Positions 7,715-18,312 are shown, numbered from the stretch's first letter. The stretch is DNA of 64,000 nt from Pseudobutyrivibrio ruminis CF1b (GCF_000424005.1 NZ_AUJB01000017.1:1-64000), one strand, 5' to 3'. The notes: a model not told the origin generated them from the letters alone. Translations and numbers: made by a program.

Positions 7715-9874
7715 TTAAGATTTCTTAGCTTTATTGAGCTTCATTGTGAGGGCGATTCTTCCCTTCTTCTCATCAACAGATAAAACTTCAACATCAACGA
7801 TATCACCAACAGAAACTACTTCAAGAGGATGCTTGATGTAGCGGTCTGTCATCTGAGAAATATGTACCAAACCATCCTGGTGAACGCCGATATCGATGAA
7901 GGCACCAAAATCGATTACGTTTCTTACTGTACCCTTAAGCTGCATGCCTGGCTTAAGGTCCTTCATCTCAAGAACGTCACTCTTAAGGATAGGCTTTGGC
8001 ATATCTTCACGTGGATCACGACCTGGCTTTTCAAGCTCTTTAACGATATCCTCCAAAGTCATCTCACCAACACCAAGTTCTGTGGATAAAGCCTTGATGT
8101 TAGAAATACTCTTGTGGATATCCTTTAGTGTACCTGCTGCAATATCCTTTGTATCGAAGCCAAGCTTCTCAAGAAGAGCCTTTGCTGCATCGTAGCTCTC
8201 TGGATGCACGGCCGTAGCATCAAGAGGATTCTTTCCACCAATGATACGCATGAAACCTGCACACTGCTCGAATGCTTTTGGTCCAAGCTTTGGAACCTTC
8301 TTGAGCTCAGTGCGGGAATTGAAGCGTCCATTTGCTTCGCGGTATTCAACGATGTTCTTTGCAAGAGTCTTGTTGATACCTGATACATATTCAAGAAGAG
8401 ATGCTGATGCAGTGTTAAGATCAACACCAACTGCGTTAACGCAGTCCTCTACAACGCCAGCAAGAGTCTCGTCTAATTTCTTCTGATTCATATCGTGCTG
8501 ATACTGACCAACACCAACTGATTTTGGATCAATTTTTACAAGCTCAGCAAGTGGATCCTGAAGACGACGAGCCATAGATGTGGCTGAACGCTGTCCTACA
8601 TCGAAGTTAGGGAACTCCTCTGTAGCAAGCTTGCTGGCAGAATAAACTGAAGCTCCTGCCTCGTTTACAATGATGTATTCAACCTTCTCTGGAATCTCCT
8701 TAAGCATATCAACGATAATCTGCTCAGACTCGCGGCTGGCAGTACCATTTCCAAGAGAGATAAGAGAAACATTGTATTTCTTAATAAGGCCTTTGATAAC
8801 CTTCTTTGTCTCCTCAACTTTGTTCTGAGGTGCTGTTGGATAAACAACAGTAGTATCGAGAACCTTTCCTGTTGCATCAACTACTGCAATCTTACAACCT
8901 GTACGGAAAGCTGGGTCCCAACCAAGGACATTGCGGCCTGCGATAGGTGGCTGCATAAGAAGCTGTGTAAGGTTCTTTCCGAATACCTTGATAGCTCCGT
9001 CTTCTGCCATTTCAGTAAGATTGTTTCTAATCTCATTTTCGATTGAAGGTGCAATAAGTCTTGTGTATGCATCCTCAATTGTATCGATGAGAGCCTGATT
9101 CGTATTTACGTTATCACGACTGATGATTTTCTTCTGAAGGTAGTTAAGAATATCCTCTACAGGAGCTTCAATGCTCACCTTGAGGATCTTCTCCTTTTCA
9201 CCACGATTGAGGGCAAGGATTCTGTGTCCTGGAAGCTTTGCAATAGCTTCATCATAATCATAGTAATTCTCGTAAACTGATTCTGCCTCAGCATCCTTTG
9301 CCTTTGAAACAATACGGCCATTCTTGAAAGTCTTTTCACGAATCCAGGTACGATAATCTGCATCGTCAGAAATGCTTTCAGCGATAATATCGCAGGCACC
9401 TGCAATAGCTTCCTCAGGTGTATTAACCTCTTTTTCTGGATTGAGGAAAGCTTTTGCCTCGTCTGTGAGGGACTTATCTGTCATCTGAAGGATGATGATG
9501 TTTGCAAGTGGTTCCAAGCCCTTTTCCTTAGCGATAGTTGCACGAGTGCGACGCTTTGGGCGGTAAGGACGATATAAGTCATCAACAGCTACCTGTGTCT
9601 CTGCTTCAAGAATTGCCTTTTTAAGCTCTTCTGTGAGAAGTCCCTGCTCTTCGATAGAAGCAAGGCATGTAGCTTTTTTATCTTCAAGGTTTCTTAAATA
9701 TGTGAGACGCTCTGAGAGAGCACGAAGCTGCTCGTCATTAAGACCGCCTGTAACTTCCTTTCTGTATCGTGAGATGAAAGGAACTGTGTTGCCCTCATCT
9801 AATAATTTTATTGCAGCATCAACCTGCTGTGGGCGAACCTGTAATTCAGTTGCTATTTTTTTAGTAATATCCAT
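7715..9874 (-). CDS. tex: Tex-like RNA-binding S1 domain protein
   Basis: Large (719 aa) cytoplasmic nucleic-acid-binding protein of the Tex/YhgF family, linked to transcription and RNA metabolism. Order: N-terminal Tex helical domain with the signature TVPFISRYRKEVTGGLNDEQ (30-49), YqgF RNase H-like domain in the middle (GWDPAFRTGCKIAVVD near 318-333), helix-hairpin-helix segments around 480-590, and a C-terminal S1 domain beginning KPGMQLKGTVRNVIDFGAF. Length is typical. The neighbouring acyltransferase gene is 10 bp upstream. Confidence 0.96.
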   Translation of the reverse strand: MDITKKIATELQVRPQQVDAAIKLLDEGNTVPFISRYRKEVTGGLNDEQLRALSERLTYLRNLEDKKATCLASIEEQGLLTEELKKAILEAETQVAVDDLYRPYRPKRRTRATIAKEKGLEPLANIIILQMTDKSLTDEAKAFLNPEKEVNTPEEAIAGACDIIAESISDDADYRTWIREKTFKNGRIVSKAKDAEAESVYENYYDYDEAIAKLPGHRILALNRGEKEKILKVSIEAPVEDILNYLQKKIISRDNVNTNQALIDTIEDAYTRLIAPSIENEIRNNLTEMAEDGAIKVFGKNLTQLLMQPPIAGRNVLGWDPAFRTGCKIAVVDATGKVLDTTVVYPTAPQNKVEETKKVIKGLIKKYNVSLISLGNGTASRESEQIIVDMLKEIPEKVEYIIVNEAGASVYSASKLATEEFPNFDVGQRSATSMARRLQDPLAELVKIDPKSVGVGQYQHDMNQKKLDETLAGVVEDCVNAVGVDLNTASASLLEYVSGINKTLAKNIVEYREANGRFNSRTELKKVPKLGPKAFEQCAGFMRIIGGKNPLDATAVHPESYDAAKALLEKLGFDTKDIAAGTLKDIHKSISNIKALSTELGVGEMTLEDIVKELEKPGRDPREDMPKPILKSDVLEMKDLKPGMQLKGTVRNVIDFGAFIDIGVHQDGLVHISQMTDRYIKHPLEVVSVGDIVDVEVLSVDEKKGRIALTMKLNKAKKS

Positions 9875-9883
9875 GATGTACTC

Positions 9884-10933
9884 CTATTTAAAAATTTTCT
9901 TCACACGTGATGAAAGATTACGAACGAGAATTGACGCCGACCAGGTGATGAATATGCACGCTAAGAGCAGCGCAAATATTTCTCGATGATTGTAAGCTTC
10001 TACTGATAAGTGTGAGTAGAATAGAATCATTATTCTATGATGTAATAAAATTACATACCAGCTAATGCCAGAGATGTAAGTTATTAACGTATATACGAAT
10101 TTATCTGATGAGATTTCCACATCACGAAGTGCAACAAGCATTGTCATGCTGATTGCAAAGTAAATAAGCTCATTCTGCTCCTGTGTTAGCTTCATCCACT
10201 CCAAAGATGGAACAAAACCAATGAGGCAGAAATATATAAATATCAGTGCTGAAAGGACTGCACATACTAATCTTAGCTTTGTGTTAATCTTTTCTTCTCC
10301 GGACTGCTGTTGAAGAAGCATTCCAATATAAAAATATACAATGATAAATAATGGATTCATCAGCTGTGTAAATGGGAATGGATTGTAAATCAAAAGCACC
10401 ACAATATACCATACAAGCAATACTCCAAGTGTGACGAATTTATACTTCTTAAGTAGCTTGGCAAGGATTGGGAACAATGCATAGCATATTACTATGCAGG
10501 ACATAAACCACTCACCAATAAGATAAAAATCTGCTGTAACAAGCTGAGCCACTCCATCTACACCAAGAATAGTAAAAATGAATCTGCTGATTGGAAGATC
10601 GTGACCTACCACCTGATTATTTACTAAAAAACAAACCACAAACATCAATGTGTATGCTACATAAAATGGAATGAACAGTCCCTTAAATCTTCTTAAATAA
10701 TATTTTCCAAGAGGAAGCTCATCCTCATGATTGTACATAAGGGCATAGCCTGAAATTACAAAAAGGAAAAGGCTGGCTGGACGAGCCAGAATATTAAAGA
10801 AATAGTTATAGCCAAACATAGCACTATCTGTGCCCTGGGCTGTAACAATGTACTCCACAAAGAAGTGGTAAAAGAATATGAAAATGACACCGATATCACG
10901 GAGGATATCAAGGCCTATGATTCGTTTTTTCAT
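9884..10933 (-). CDS. Acyltransferase 3 family integral membrane protein
   Basis: A 349-aa polytopic membrane protein with about ten predicted hydrophobic segments. It begins MKKRIIGLDILRDIGVIFIF, matching the acyltransferase 3 (OafA/YrhL-like) N-terminus, which in the family moves an O-acyl group (often acetyl or succinyl) onto surface sugars. The usual catalytic His sits in the first helix region (FFYHFFVEY, residues about 19-27). The acceptor is unknown and no polysaccharide genes are adjacent. Probably co-transcribed with tex, 10 bp downstream. Confidence 0.8.
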   Translation of the reverse strand: MKKRIIGLDILRDIGVIFIFFYHFFVEYIVTAQGTDSAMFGYNYFFNILARPASLFLFVISGYALMYNHEDELPLGKYYLRRFKGLFIPFYVAYTLMFVVCFLVNNQVVGHDLPISRFIFTILGVDGVAQLVTADFYLIGEWFMSCIVICYALFPILAKLLKKYKFVTLGVLLVWYIVVLLIYNPFPFTQLMNPLFIIVYFYIGMLLQQQSGEEKINTKLRLVCAVLSALIFIYFCLIGFVPSLEWMKLTQEQNELIYFAISMTMLVALRDVEISSDKFVYTLITYISGISWYVILLHHRIMILFYSHLSVEAYNHREIFALLLACIFITWSASILVRNLSSRVKKIFK

Positions 10934-11030
10934 GTATACTCTCCTAGAATTATTTTCTAGATAAGTATATTAAAAATGGATTGGGATAGCAACTTCATCA
11001 TACTAACTCCCACTTGTCAAAATACATATA

Positions 11031-11056
11031 AAAAGGAGCCTCCGAGCGGAGACTCC
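11031..11056 (-). terminator. Terminator after rplY
   Basis: Minus strand GGAGTCTCCG / CGGAGGCTCC hairpin followed by TTTTT, 15 nt past the L25 stop. Confidence 0.85.
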
Positions 11057-11070
11057 ATATTGATAACTCT

Positions 11071-11658
11071 CTATGATGCTGCCTGAGTAGAATCCTCTTC
11101 TTCCTCTGCATCTGCAACTTTATTCTTTGCTGCAATAACCTCAACAACTACCTGATCAGCTCTTGTGGTTACTTCAACCTTCTTGTTCTTTGCTATTGCT
11201 AAATCTGCAACCTTAATTGTATCACCCAATCTCAGTGAACTGCAGTCTATTTCAATCTTCTCGACTACATCCTCGGCCTTAGCTTTGTAGGCTACCTCTG
11301 ATACTAACTGCTCTAAAACACCTTCTGTAACAGCTTCCTTGTTTTCAAGAACAACCTCTGCTGTTGCATGGATAACCTCTCCTTTAACAAGCTCCTGGAA
11401 ATCCATCTCTAAAATCTGGTGCTTTGCTGCATCGAAATGCAGTTCCTTTAATAACACATTGTACTTCTTTCCTTCCAAATCAAGGGTCATCTGAGTGTGC
11501 TTACTCTTTCTAAGAGCCTCAGCCTCTTTAACCTCGAACTGGAGTGGGATTGATTGCTCGATATCTCTACCGAACAGGTTACCTGTAACGTAGCCCTCTC
11601 TTCTCAACCTCTTTGCTTTCTTTTCCATGTCACGTCTTTGTACCTTGTAAGTATCCAT
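11071..11658 (-). CDS. rplY: 50S ribosomal protein L25/general stress protein Ctc
   Basis: 195 aa, binds 5S rRNA in the large subunit. N-terminal L25 domain (DTYKVQRRDMEKKAKRLRRE, GYVTGNLFG) and a C-terminal TL5/Ctc beta domain (VEKIEIDCSSLRLGDTI), ending in an acidic tail EEEEDSTQ. A longer frame reaches 11844, but the ATG at 11658 follows TAGGAGG by 8-9 nt and matches the family start. It has its own promoter and terminator, i.e. it is monocistronic. Confidence 0.93.
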   Translation of the reverse strand: MDTYKVQRRDMEKKAKRLRREGYVTGNLFGRDIEQSIPLQFEVKEAEALRKSKHTQMTLDLEGKKYNVLLKELHFDAAKHQILEMDFQELVKGEVIHATAEVVLENKEAVTEGVLEQLVSEVAYKAKAEDVVEKIEIDCSSLRLGDTIKVADLAIAKNKKVEVTTRADQVVVEVIAAKNKVADAEEEEDSTQAAS

Positions 11659-11754
11659 TTGTCTCTTCCTCCTAAAATACAAATATTTGAGCAGGGAAAT
11701 TTGCGGAATGTCGATATTCAATTGGCGTTTCGTTTGTTTCTCGTGTTCGACTAT

Positions 11755-11783
11755 GTTATAGTCCTCTTTTTTCAAATAGTCAA
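11755..11783 (-). promoter_or_regulatory. Promoter of rplY
   Basis: Minus strand: TTGACT (11778-11783), 17-nt spacer, TATAAC (11755-11760), giving a 5' leader of about 90 nt before the L25 ATG. Confidence 0.7.
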
Positions 11784-11827
11784 GTCCCGAAACAGGAAGT
11801 CTTTTGATAATTCTTCTGAATAATACA

Positions 11828-11856
11828 AAAATGACTGACACCAAGTGTCAGTCATT
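11828..11856 (-). terminator. Terminator of the glycerol catabolic operon
   Basis: Minus strand perfect stem AAATGACTGACAC, short loop, GTGTCAGTCATTT, then T-rich sequence, directly after the stop of the DUF1667 gene. Confidence 0.88.
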
Positions 11857-11861
11857 TCATT

Positions 11862-12227
11862 TTATAATACCTCTACATTTCTTGTTGCTACCACATCTAC
11901 GCCGGTTCCGCAGACATCTTTCACAACAACATCTCCGATATGAACTGGAGCTTTCATGACTGCTGCATCAATCTCCTTCATAACGTCAGCGATCTTATCT
12001 TTTGGAATATTAGACTTCGTTTTAACAGATACACGTGGCTTGTCCCCGCCTAAGATAACAGCTGTAGATGTAACTGTTCTCTCTGGATGTGTAACTTCGT
12101 TTTTAGCGTAATTCTCGCCAATCTTACAGGTATTTCCTGTAACTGAGACAACTTCTCCTGCCTCAAGTTCTACTGTAATCTGGCAACCCATTGGGCAGCC
12201 GATACATGTTAATTCTCTCTTTTCCAT
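11862..12227 (-). CDS. DUF1667 protein, glycerol-3-phosphate dehydrogenase partner
   Basis: A 121-aa protein with an N-terminal CIGCPMGC motif (residues 8-15) and a further Cys at about residue 34 (NTCKIGENY), a pattern suited to an iron-sulfur or metal site. The biochemical role is not established to my knowledge, but DUF1667 genes regularly follow glpA/glpB-type oxidoreductases in Clostridia, as here (18 bp after the GlpB-like gene). Inference: an electron-transfer or maturation partner of the anaerobic glycerol-3-phosphate dehydrogenase complex. Confidence 0.85.
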   Translation of the reverse strand: MEKRELTCIGCPMGCQITVELEAGEVVSVTGNTCKIGENYAKNEVTHPERTVTSTAVILGGDKPRVSVKTKSNIPKDKIADVMKEIDAAVMKAPVHIGDVVVKDVCGTGVDVVATRNVEVL

Positions 12228-12245
12228 CTTATCTTCTGCCTCCTA

Positions 12246-13508
12246 TTACTCTGCTTCTATCTTTACTGTAATTTTCTTAAGACCTGGCTTTTCAGCAAGC
12301 TTATCTTTAAGAAGGATAACCTGCTCCATTTCACCTGGTGCCATAATTCGCTTCTTATTGTGCATTACTCTTTCATCATCGAAGTAAACACTTACATATG
12401 AATCCTTGTAAACAGCGCCAACTCTGAAACGAACTGTAAGCTTGTCATCCATTCTGTCTACGTTGATAGTAGATGGAACTGTATATCTTGCGCCCTCTGT
12501 TGCAACGATTTCGATATCAGCTGCACCATCAGAAAGCTCACCTTTAACAAACTTAGCTGCATTCTGTCCCGCTCTGTCTGCTTCCTCTGAAACATAATCA
12601 ACAAGATCATGTACGTGAAGAACGTTACCGCAGGCAAATACACCTGGGATATTTGTCTCAAGGGACTCATTTACAACTGGTCCGCTTGTGATTGGGCTCA
12701 TTTCAACGCCTGCTGTTCTCGAAAGCTCATTCTCTGGAATAAGTCCGCAAGAAAGAAGAAGAGTATCGCAAGTATATCTTTCCTCTGTGCCTGGAATTGG
12801 CTTGCCCTTGTTATCAACTGCTGCAATTGTAACAGCTGTAAGGTGCTCCTTGCCCTCGATATCAACAACTGTATGGCTGAGCTTAAGAGGAATACCAAAG
12901 TCATCAAGACACTGAACGATATTTCTCTTTAATCCGCCTGAGTAAGGCATAAGCTCTGCTACAACCTTTACCTTTGCGCCTTCAAGTGTCATACGACGTG
13001 CCATGATAAGTCCGATATCACCTGAACCTAAAATAACAACCTCGCGACCTGGCATATAGCCTTCGATGTTAACAAGACGCTGTGCTGTACCTGCTGAGAA
13101 AATACCAGCTGGTCTGTAACCTGGAATGTTTAAAGCTCCTCTTGGACGCTCACGACATCCCATTGCAAGGATAACTGCACCGGCTTTAATCTGGTACATA
13201 CCGTCCTCACGGCTCATGGCTGTAACAACTCTGTCACCTGAAATATCCATTACCATTGTGTTGAGCTTATACTCGATTTTTGCATCAAGAACCTTCTCGA
13301 TGAAACGGTAAGCATACTCAGGACCTGTAAGCTCCTCTTTAAATGTGTGGAGACCAAAACCATTGTGGATGCACTGATTAAGGATACCACCTAACTCTTT
13401 ATCTCTCTCTAAAATAAGAATCTTATCTACACCAGCGTTTCTTGCTGCAACTGCAGCTGCAAGACCTGCTGGGCCACCGCCAACAATAACAATATCATAA
13501 TTCAACAT
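12246..13508 (-). CDS. FAD-dependent pyridine nucleotide-disulfide oxidoreductase family, GlpB-like subunit
   Basis: A 420-aa two-dinucleotide-fold flavoprotein. FAD motif VGGGPAGLAAAVAARNAG at 9-26, NAD(P)-type motif ILGSGDIGLIMARRM in the middle, and GVFACGNVLHVHDLVD near the end, where FAD O3' is bound. It does not show the CxxC active site of thioredoxin reductases. Its position between the GlpA-like and DUF1667 genes suggests it accepts electrons from glycerol-3-phosphate oxidation and passes them to NAD(P) or a carrier, which is inference. Its ATG overlaps the preceding stop by one base. Confidence 0.85.
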   Translation of the reverse strand: MLNYDIVIVGGGPAGLAAAVAARNAGVDKILILERDKELGGILNQCIHNGFGLHTFKEELTGPEYAYRFIEKVLDAKIEYKLNTMVMDISGDRVVTAMSREDGMYQIKAGAVILAMGCRERPRGALNIPGYRPAGIFSAGTAQRLVNIEGYMPGREVVILGSGDIGLIMARRMTLEGAKVKVVAELMPYSGGLKRNIVQCLDDFGIPLKLSHTVVDIEGKEHLTAVTIAAVDNKGKPIPGTEERYTCDTLLLSCGLIPENELSRTAGVEMSPITSGPVVNESLETNIPGVFACGNVLHVHDLVDYVSEEADRAGQNAAKFVKGELSDGAADIEIVATEGARYTVPSTINVDRMDDKLTVRFRVGAVYKDSYVSVYFDDERVMHNKKRIMAPGEMEQVILLKDKLAEKPGLKKITVKIEAE

Positions 13509-14968
13509 TACTGCTCGCCTCCCTTCTGATTCTTGGTGCGCTCAATAACAATGTTTGAACGTCCACCGCTCTTTGTAATCTCTTCATACTTAAGGCCGAG
13601 CTCTCTATGAAGAATTTCCATTGTCTTAGGAGAACAGAAACCTGCCTGGCATCTTCCCATTCCAGCACGTGTTCTTCTCTTAACACCATCAAGAGAACGA
13701 GCACCAAGTGGTCTGTGAATTGCATCAAGAATTTCTCCCTCTGAAATGGATTCGCAGCGGCAAATGATGTTACCATATGCTGGATTTTTCTTAATCAACT
13801 CATTTCTTTCTTCTACTGAAAGGTCTGCTGGGTTCATAACATCCTTACGTGTGCTAATCCAGTTAGCCTTTGGAGTAAGTCCCATCATATCCTTTAACAT
13901 ATTTCCTACCATCTCACCAATAGCTGGGCTTGATGTAAGACCTGGTGACTCGATGGCTGCACAATCAATAAAGTGTGGAGCGCCATCAACTTCGCCGATA
14001 ATAAACTCGTGACGAGCCTCGTGCGCGCGAAGGCCTGCAAATGATGTGATAACCTTTCTCATTGGAAGGTTCTTTACGTGGTCATTTGCCTTTGCAATAA
14101 GGTCATTGATTCCGTCAGCTGTTGTGTTTGTACCTTCTTTATCTTCGATATCGATAGCTGTAGGACCAACGATAAGATTGCCGTGAACAGTAGGTGATAC
14201 AAGAACACCCTTACCAAGGTTAGTAGGCTGTGGGAAGATTGTGTGACTAACATGACCACCCACTTCCTTATCAAGGAGGCAATAGTCTCCGCGACGAGGA
14301 ATGATTTCAATCTTATCATCATCCTTGCTAACCATGTTATGGATAACACCAGAATAAACACCTGCTGCATTTACTACATATCTAGAAACATACTCACCAT
14401 TGTTGGTGCGAATGTGCCATAATCCATCTTTATCTTTTACAATATTCTCAACCTTAGTATTGAATCTAAAGTCGACTCCGTTTACATTTGCGTTTTCTGC
14501 CATTGCAATGCAAAGCTTGAATGGGCAGATGATACCGCCAGTTGGTGCATATAAAGCCCCCTCAACATTATCTGAAAGGTTTGGCTCCATCTTAAGAGCC
14601 TCCTCACGTGTAAGAATCTTTAATCCTTTTACACCATTTTTAACGCCTCTGTCATAAAGGTCCTGAAGTCCTGGGAGTGCCTCCTTATGGATGCAAACAA
14701 CCATAGAACCATTTCGTTTGAACGGAATGTCCAAATCACGGCAAAGGTCGTCCATCATCTCATTTCCACGTACATTTAATTTAGCCATTAACGAACCTGC
14801 TGCAGCATCAAAACCTGCATGAACAATTGCAGAATTTGCTTTTGATGTACCCTCACATACATCCTCACACTTTTCAAGAACACAGACGTTAGCTTCGAAA
14901 CGTGAGAGTTCCCTTGCAATTGCGCTTCCTGAAACGCCTGCGCCTATGATTATGACATCATACAACAT
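13508..14968 (-). CDS. Anaerobic glycerol-3-phosphate dehydrogenase-type FAD oxidoreductase (GlpA-like)
   Basis: 486 aa. DAO-type FAD domain starting YDVIIIGAGVSGSAIARELS (3-22), then HAGFDAAAGS (His-containing, near the flavin), and a C-terminal BFD-like [2Fe-2S] domain with Cys residues in IICRCESISEGEI and GRCQAGFC. Expected to oxidise sn-glycerol-3-phosphate to dihydroxyacetone phosphate. It is upstream of the GlpB-like and DUF1667 genes and downstream of glpF, matching a complete glycerol catabolic set. The FAD/BFD architecture resembles E. coli GlpA. Confidence 0.88.
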   Translation of the reverse strand: MLYDVIIIGAGVSGSAIARELSRFEANVCVLEKCEDVCEGTSKANSAIVHAGFDAAAGSLMAKLNVRGNEMMDDLCRDLDIPFKRNGSMVVCIHKEALPGLQDLYDRGVKNGVKGLKILTREEALKMEPNLSDNVEGALYAPTGGIICPFKLCIAMAENANVNGVDFRFNTKVENIVKDKDGLWHIRTNNGEYVSRYVVNAAGVYSGVIHNMVSKDDDKIEIIPRRGDYCLLDKEVGGHVSHTIFPQPTNLGKGVLVSPTVHGNLIVGPTAIDIEDKEGTNTTADGINDLIAKANDHVKNLPMRKVITSFAGLRAHEARHEFIIGEVDGAPHFIDCAAIESPGLTSSPAIGEMVGNMLKDMMGLTPKANWISTRKDVMNPADLSVEERNELIKKNPAYGNIICRCESISEGEILDAIHRPLGARSLDGVKRRTRAGMGRCQAGFCSPKTMEILHRELGLKYEEITKSGGRSNIVIERTKNQKGGEQ

Positions 14969-15001
14969 ATTTTTTCTCCTTCTAATAAAACTTATTAAAT
15001 A

Positions 15002-15051
15002 AGGCGAGAGAAATAAACTACGTCCCCCGTAGTCTCATTATTCTCTCGCCT
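15002..15051 (-). other. Strong intergenic hairpin between glpF and the GlpA-like gene
   Basis: Arms AGGCGAGAGAA / TTCTCTCGCCT (11 bp) enclose a second inverted repeat ACTACG...CGTAGT. On the minus strand it is followed by TTATTTAATAAG, a poor U-tract, so it may be a partial terminator, an mRNA stabiliser or a second GlpP target. It divides the operon into uptake and oxidation halves. Confidence 0.65.
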
Positions 15052-15082
15052 CAATGAATCGCTATTTAATTATATTTATATT

Positions 15083-15805
15083 TTAGCCAAACATCTGAGC
15101 AGCTGCAAGTGCATTATAAAGAAGTGATGCAACAACACCGCCGCAGATAGGTGCTACAGCTGGAATCCATCCATAGCTCCAGTTACCATTCTTCTTGCCG
15201 AAGTTTGGTGCAAGGCAAAGGTAAGCAATACGAGGAGCTGTGTCTCTTGCTGCGTTCATTGCGTATCCTGTAAGACCACCAAATGAAGCACCGCAAGCAA
15301 CGATTACGCCGTAAACGAGTACCCAAACTGTACGATCTGAACCTGCTGGAATAAGAGCAAGTGTAAATACAAGTACAAATGTAGCTACGAACTCTGAAAG
15401 GAAGTTCAAGCACTGGTTTGGAATTGAAGGTGCTGTACAGAAGCATCCTCTAACAACATCATCTTCAGCAGTAGCTTTGATGTGATCGCTGTATAGAAGG
15501 ATAAGGATAGCTGCTCCAACGAAACCACCGAGCATCTGAGCTACAATCTGTCCAGGAACTGTGCTCCAGTCACCTGTTCTGATTGCAAGACCAATTGTAA
15601 CTGCAGGGTTGAATGCTGAAGGACATCCTGTGAAGTTGCTCATTGCAAATGCAGGAACCATAACTGCCATTCCCCAACCGATAAGGATGTGAACAGCTCC
15701 GCCGCCCTTGAATCCTGACTTGTTCAATGAAACATTACAGCAAACACCATCTCCGAGTAATACCAGTAAAATAGTACCTATAAACTCGCCTACATAAACT
15801 GACAT
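15083..15805 (-). CDS. glpF: Glycerol uptake facilitator (MIP family)
   Basis: 240 aa aquaglyceroporin with six hydrophobic helices. First half-helix motif FNPAVTIG is canonical. The second is MNAARDTAPR, i.e. NAA replacing the textbook NPA while retaining the selectivity-filter Arg. A longer frame overlaps glpK to 15913; the ATG at 15805 is preceded by AAGGGGG and matches the family N-terminus (VYVGEFIGTILLVLLGDG). It follows glpK by 34 bp. Transports glycerol for GlpK. Confidence 0.92.
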   Translation of the reverse strand: MSVYVGEFIGTILLVLLGDGVCCNVSLNKSGFKGGGAVHILIGWGMAVMVPAFAMSNFTGCPSAFNPAVTIGLAIRTGDWSTVPGQIVAQMLGGFVGAAILILLYSDHIKATAEDDVVRGCFCTAPSIPNQCLNFLSEFVATFVLVFTLALIPAGSDRTVWVLVYGVIVACGASFGGLTGYAMNAARDTAPRIAYLCLAPNFGKKNGNWSYGWIPAVAPICGGVVASLLYNALAAAQMFG

Positions 15806-15839
15806 AAATATTAACCCCCTTTTATTTAATTTTAATTGT

Positions 15840-17390
<1,551 letters not shown>

Positions 17391-17406
17391 TCAAAATATG
17401 AATCAC

Positions 17407-17985
17407 TTAAAGCTTCCATACCTCTTCGTTCGTTGTAGATACGGCAAGCACCCCATTATTAAGTGCATTCATTACATCATCTCTGTCGCCGATAAGACCT
17501 CCTGCCAAAACAGGAACCTTACTGGCTTTGTTAACTCTCTTGATAATCTTTGGTAAGACTATACCAGGGAGAATCTCGATGACATCTGGCTGAGATACCC
17601 CGTGCCGGTCCTGTTTCTCAATGTTAACAAGCGCCATGCTGTCGATTACGAAATATCTGAGCACTGTATATAAGCCCAACTCCTTTGCCCTTCCGATGAG
17701 ATTTCCCTTTGTAGTGATAATTCCATCAGCGTGGGTGTTATTCTTGATAAAGTCTACTGAGATTTCTTTGGTATTGTTGAGACCTGCAATCAGGTCAAGG
17801 TGAACCATGGCGATTTTTCCTGAAGATTTGATTCGTTCCACGATACCTGGAATCGTGCAAACATCTCCATACAGTATGAAGATTATCTCGCAATCAGTTT
17901 TTATTGCCTTCTCAAGCCCTTTATCATCTTTTATGGCTGCGATTACTGGATTTGCCTCCAGCTTTTCAATGAAGTCTCTGTGCAT
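17407..17985 (-). CDS. glpP: Glycerol-3-phosphate responsive antiterminator GlpP
   Basis: 192 aa, alpha/beta-barrel RNA-binding antiterminator. In Bacillus it binds glycerol-3-phosphate and prevents leader termination in glp mRNAs. Family motifs seen: MVHLDLIAGL, GIITTKGNLI, LRYFVIDSMAL, VEILPGI and PVLAGGLI. The ATG at 17985 follows AGGGAG, and the longer frame to 18027 runs into the leader. First gene of the glpP-glpK-glpF-glpA-glpB-DUF1667 set, preceded by a terminator-like leader that is its likely own target. Confidence 0.93.
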   Translation of the reverse strand: MHRDFIEKLEANPVIAAIKDDKGLEKAIKTDCEIIFILYGDVCTIPGIVERIKSSGKIAMVHLDLIAGLNNTKEISVDFIKNNTHADGIITTKGNLIGRAKELGLYTVLRYFVIDSMALVNIEKQDRHGVSQPDVIEILPGIVLPKIIKRVNKASKVPVLAGGLIGDRDDVMNALNNGVLAVSTTNEEVWKL

Positions 17986-18023
17986 TATGTTTACTCCCTC
18001 TAATACCCCTATTGTTTTTAGGC

Positions 18024-18098
18024 ACAAAAAAAGAACATGCCTAAAGATACAAGAGCTCCAACTCTCGACACAGCCACATTCTCATCTCTCACGGGCAT
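18024..18098 (-). promoter_or_regulatory. Leader attenuator of glpP operon (putative GlpP target)
   Basis: On the minus strand arms ATGCC (18094-18098) and GGCAT (18037-18041) enclose GAGAT/ATCTT pairing and an AGAG...CTCT hairpin; the structure is followed by TTCTTTTTTT (18025-18034). It sits 20-50 nt downstream of the promoter at 18119-18147 and upstream of glpP, the layout of GlpP-controlled terminator leaders in Firmicutes. The assignment to GlpP is inference. Confidence 0.7.
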
Positions 18099-18118
18099 TT
18101 ATTAACTTTTATATGTAA

Positions 18119-18147
18119 ATGATACACGACACTTGGGTAAAATTCAA
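18119..18147 (-). promoter_or_regulatory. Promoter of glpP operon
   Basis: Minus strand TTGAAT (18142-18147), 17-nt spacer, TATCAT (18119-18124). The region from 18148 up to the terminator at 18313 is AT-rich with no gene recognised. Confidence 0.65.
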
Positions 18148-18312
18148 CATAAAATTTTCACATATTTACCATTAGTTGTTCATAATTGCTCAAAATTGTC
18201 ATTGTTAGTATATTAACAAACTGTCAATTATGTATATTTTCGTAAGTTTAAGGGATTCTAGCTTTAGGTAAAATAGACAAGTGTTCGACAGGGAAAGAAT
18301 TTTGGTAAAATT

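Noticed and set aside
11659-11844. Longer L25 protein starting upstream of 11658
   Set aside because: The upstream frame crosses the promoter and part of the terminator of the previous operon and lacks the family start.
18120-18312. Small RNA gene on the plus strand ending in the hairpin at 18313-18349
   Set aside because: The plus-strand U-tract is attractive but the hairpin fits as the thrH terminator, and no convincing plus promoter is present.
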